From positions 186,001 to 250,000 of the forward strand of contig JAFURZ010000013.1 in assembly GCA_017480785.1 (NCBI GenBank): a DNA stretch of 64,000 nt. Reading direction: 5' to 3'. The DNA comes from Bacteroidales bacterium (GTDB lineage: Bacteria > Bacteroidota > Bacteroidia > Bacteroidales > P3). Under the pieces are notes generated by a model. The model was not told where the DNA came from. It saw only the letters and a program-made list of their open reading frames with translations, and searched no databases. The translations under genes were made by a program, and so were the position numbers. The stretch's first letter is position 1. Every line of letters starts with the position of its first letter. This document shows positions 63,051 through 64,000 of this stretch, piece after piece.

Positions 63051-63635
63051 TCACTCTTCCTTTTTGCCGGGAATGGGGCAGAAGGCCGACAGCGTCTCGA
63101 AGCGCTGCCAGAGGTCGACGAGCACCTGCTCGCGGTCGTCGGCACGGTAGGAGCGCGCCAGCAGGTCGTCCTGTAGGATGTTGGTGATGCGGGCGAAGGT
63201 GGAGACCATCGCGATGCCATCGCGGAAGTCCTTGATGCTGCCTATCTCGGCCAGCATCATGCGCAGGTGGCTGTCGTCGAGGTAGAATATCAGCGAGCTG
63301 AAAATCTCGGTGCGCAGGGCTAGGAAGTCGTCGCACGACACCTGGTCGTCCTCCAGCAGCTTGTACATCTTGGTCACGAAGCGCGAGTAGACCGCCACCT
63401 TGCTCTCGTAGATTTTGATGCTCTTCTCCTTGGCCTCCTCGGTAGCGCGCTGGCCGTGCATCAGCACCATGGTGACCACCGCCACCACGATGGCGCCCGT
63501 GCAGGCCGCGAAGATCTGCGACCACAGCTCCGGAATGCGCCAAATCCCGATGGCGTTGGTCAGCGCCAAGAACCCCAGCACAAGTACCAGTACGATGCCT
63601 ACCACCAGCGGCCAGAACAGATTGCCTTGTTTCAT
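63051..63635 (-). CDS. Hypothetical membrane protein with cytoplasmic helical domain
   Basis: The protein has 194 residues. Two N-terminal helices (FWPLVVGIVLVLVLGFLALT; IFAACTGAIVVAVVTMVLMH) are followed by a helical region with KSIKIYESKVAVYSRFVTKM and ESFSSLIFYLDDSHL-type helices. The layout resembles the N-terminal part of longer Bacteroidales membrane proteins with a distal nuclease-like domain, but no such domain follows. Its 3' end faces the convergent upstream gene with a 12-nt gap. Function is unknown. Confidence 0.65.
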   Translation of the reverse strand: MKQGNLFWPLVVGIVLVLVLGFLALTNAIGIWRIPELWSQIFAACTGAIVVAVVTMVLMHGQRATEEAKEKSIKIYESKVAVYSRFVTKMYKLLEDDQVSCDDFLALRTEIFSSLIFYLDDSHLRMMLAEIGSIKDFRDGIAMVSTFARITNILQDDLLARSYRADDREQVLVDLWQRFETLSAFCPIPGKKEE

Positions 63636-63820
63636 AATCCAGTGTCTATTTGTTTGCCAACAATAACGGCAAGCACAGTGATTTATTGCAGCGTAGCAGA
63701 AGAAAATGTTGTCGGCGAGGGCAATAAAACCCAGCGAGTAGCGTTCTTTCTATGCGACAGGGGCAAGAAGCAGGACGGCGACGAGCCCGCGCAGGACGAC
63801 ACCATCCCCGCCGAATGATG
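63636..63820. other. Intergenic stretch at the right end
   Basis: This should carry the promoter of the minus-strand membrane protein. I see no gene or clear element before the 41-bp repeats begin at 63821. Confidence 0.4.
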
Positions 63821-64000
63821 CAACGCGCCGCGCATATATGCGGAATGGCGCAACAGCCGTGTAAACCCTTCGCGCGTCGATGCGAGGTCGATTTGCAGCC
63901 GTGCAACGCTCCCCGCATATAAGCGCGGTCGGTTTGCAGCCGTGTAATGCGCTCCGCATATATGCGCGCCCGTTTTGCAGCCCTGCACCGCCGAATTGCA
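63821..64000. repeat. 41-bp tandem repeat array, cut by the window edge
   Basis: There are four units of 41-42 bp (63821-63861, 63862-63903, 63904-63944, 63945-63985) and a partial fifth. Three of them carry the palindromic word CGCATATATGCG or a near match, and all four end in a variant of TTTGCAGCCGTG. Divergence is higher in unit 2. No open frame of coding character crosses it. Confidence 0.8.

Noticed and set aside
63821..64000. CRISPR array
   Set aside because: Units are 41-42 bp and similar along most of their length, with no conserved repeat separated by unique spacers, and no cas genes are present.

Overview
The window looks like a chromosomal segment of a Bacteroidota bacterium, most likely a Bacteroidales with an unusually GC-rich core. 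Supporting signs are the recurrent TAnnTTTG promoter element, Bacteroidota-specific genes (gldH, a RicT/PSP1 protein beside holB, GSCFA and DUF4468-type proteins, an OmpA/TPR lipoprotein), lipoprotein signal peptides and many S9/S41/M16 peptidases. Genus cannot be fixed from the sequence. Core genes are GC-rich, while positions 1-4100, 11060-13100 and 26480-32500 are visibly AT-richer and carry accessory genes.

Layout: 1-4060 is a type II CBASS anti-phage operon on the minus strand (Cap15 effector, CD-NTase with an in-frame stop, Cap2 E2/E1, Cap3 JAMM peptidase, and a fifth gene running off the edge). 4118-9551 holds two nucleotide-sugar dehydrogenases (one frameshifted), a DPP-IV peptidase and a polyprenol-phosphate glycosyltransferase. 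9962-13072 has a phosphate butyryl/acetyltransferase and a small accessory patch (nuclease-like protein, a frameshifted gene, a zeta-type kinase with a small partner). 13243-26386 is mostly envelope and housekeeping genes (PAS protein, TonB-dependent receptor, lepA, flippase, VWA membrane protein, M16 peptidase, O-antigen-ligase-like protein, S41 peptidase).

26488-32378 is a toxin-antitoxin island: an MqsR-like toxin with a Panacea antitoxin, two lipoprotein/secreted genes, then MNT/HEPN, antitoxin/ParE and MntA/HepT pairs. The last three pairs are each bounded by copies of a repeat of about 37 bp.

32810-42528 contains a Kef-type antiporter, a diacylglycerol-kinase-like protein, and the operon holB-ricT-gldH-pbp1A-rlmN. 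42639-50156 contains galK-galM, a hypothetical gene and an overlapping operon (OmpA/TPR lipoprotein, pssA, queA, comF). 50481-63635 contains lipoproteins, ettA, recJ, tRNA-Cys, dnaE, a GSCFA protein, asnS and three hypothetical membrane-anchored proteins. The window ends in a 41-bp tandem array.

Two repeat phenomena cut across the annotation. Six intergenic regions carry arrays with 11-bp periodicity, most with clear inverted symmetry, and the unit sequence differs at each locus. Seven places inside unrelated coding regions carry tandem heptamers (consensus GGAGARY, or TGTATCG). Several accessory genes are disrupted (CD-NTase, small sugar dehydrogenase, the 12-kb gene, the MqsR-like toxin, a small lipoprotein).
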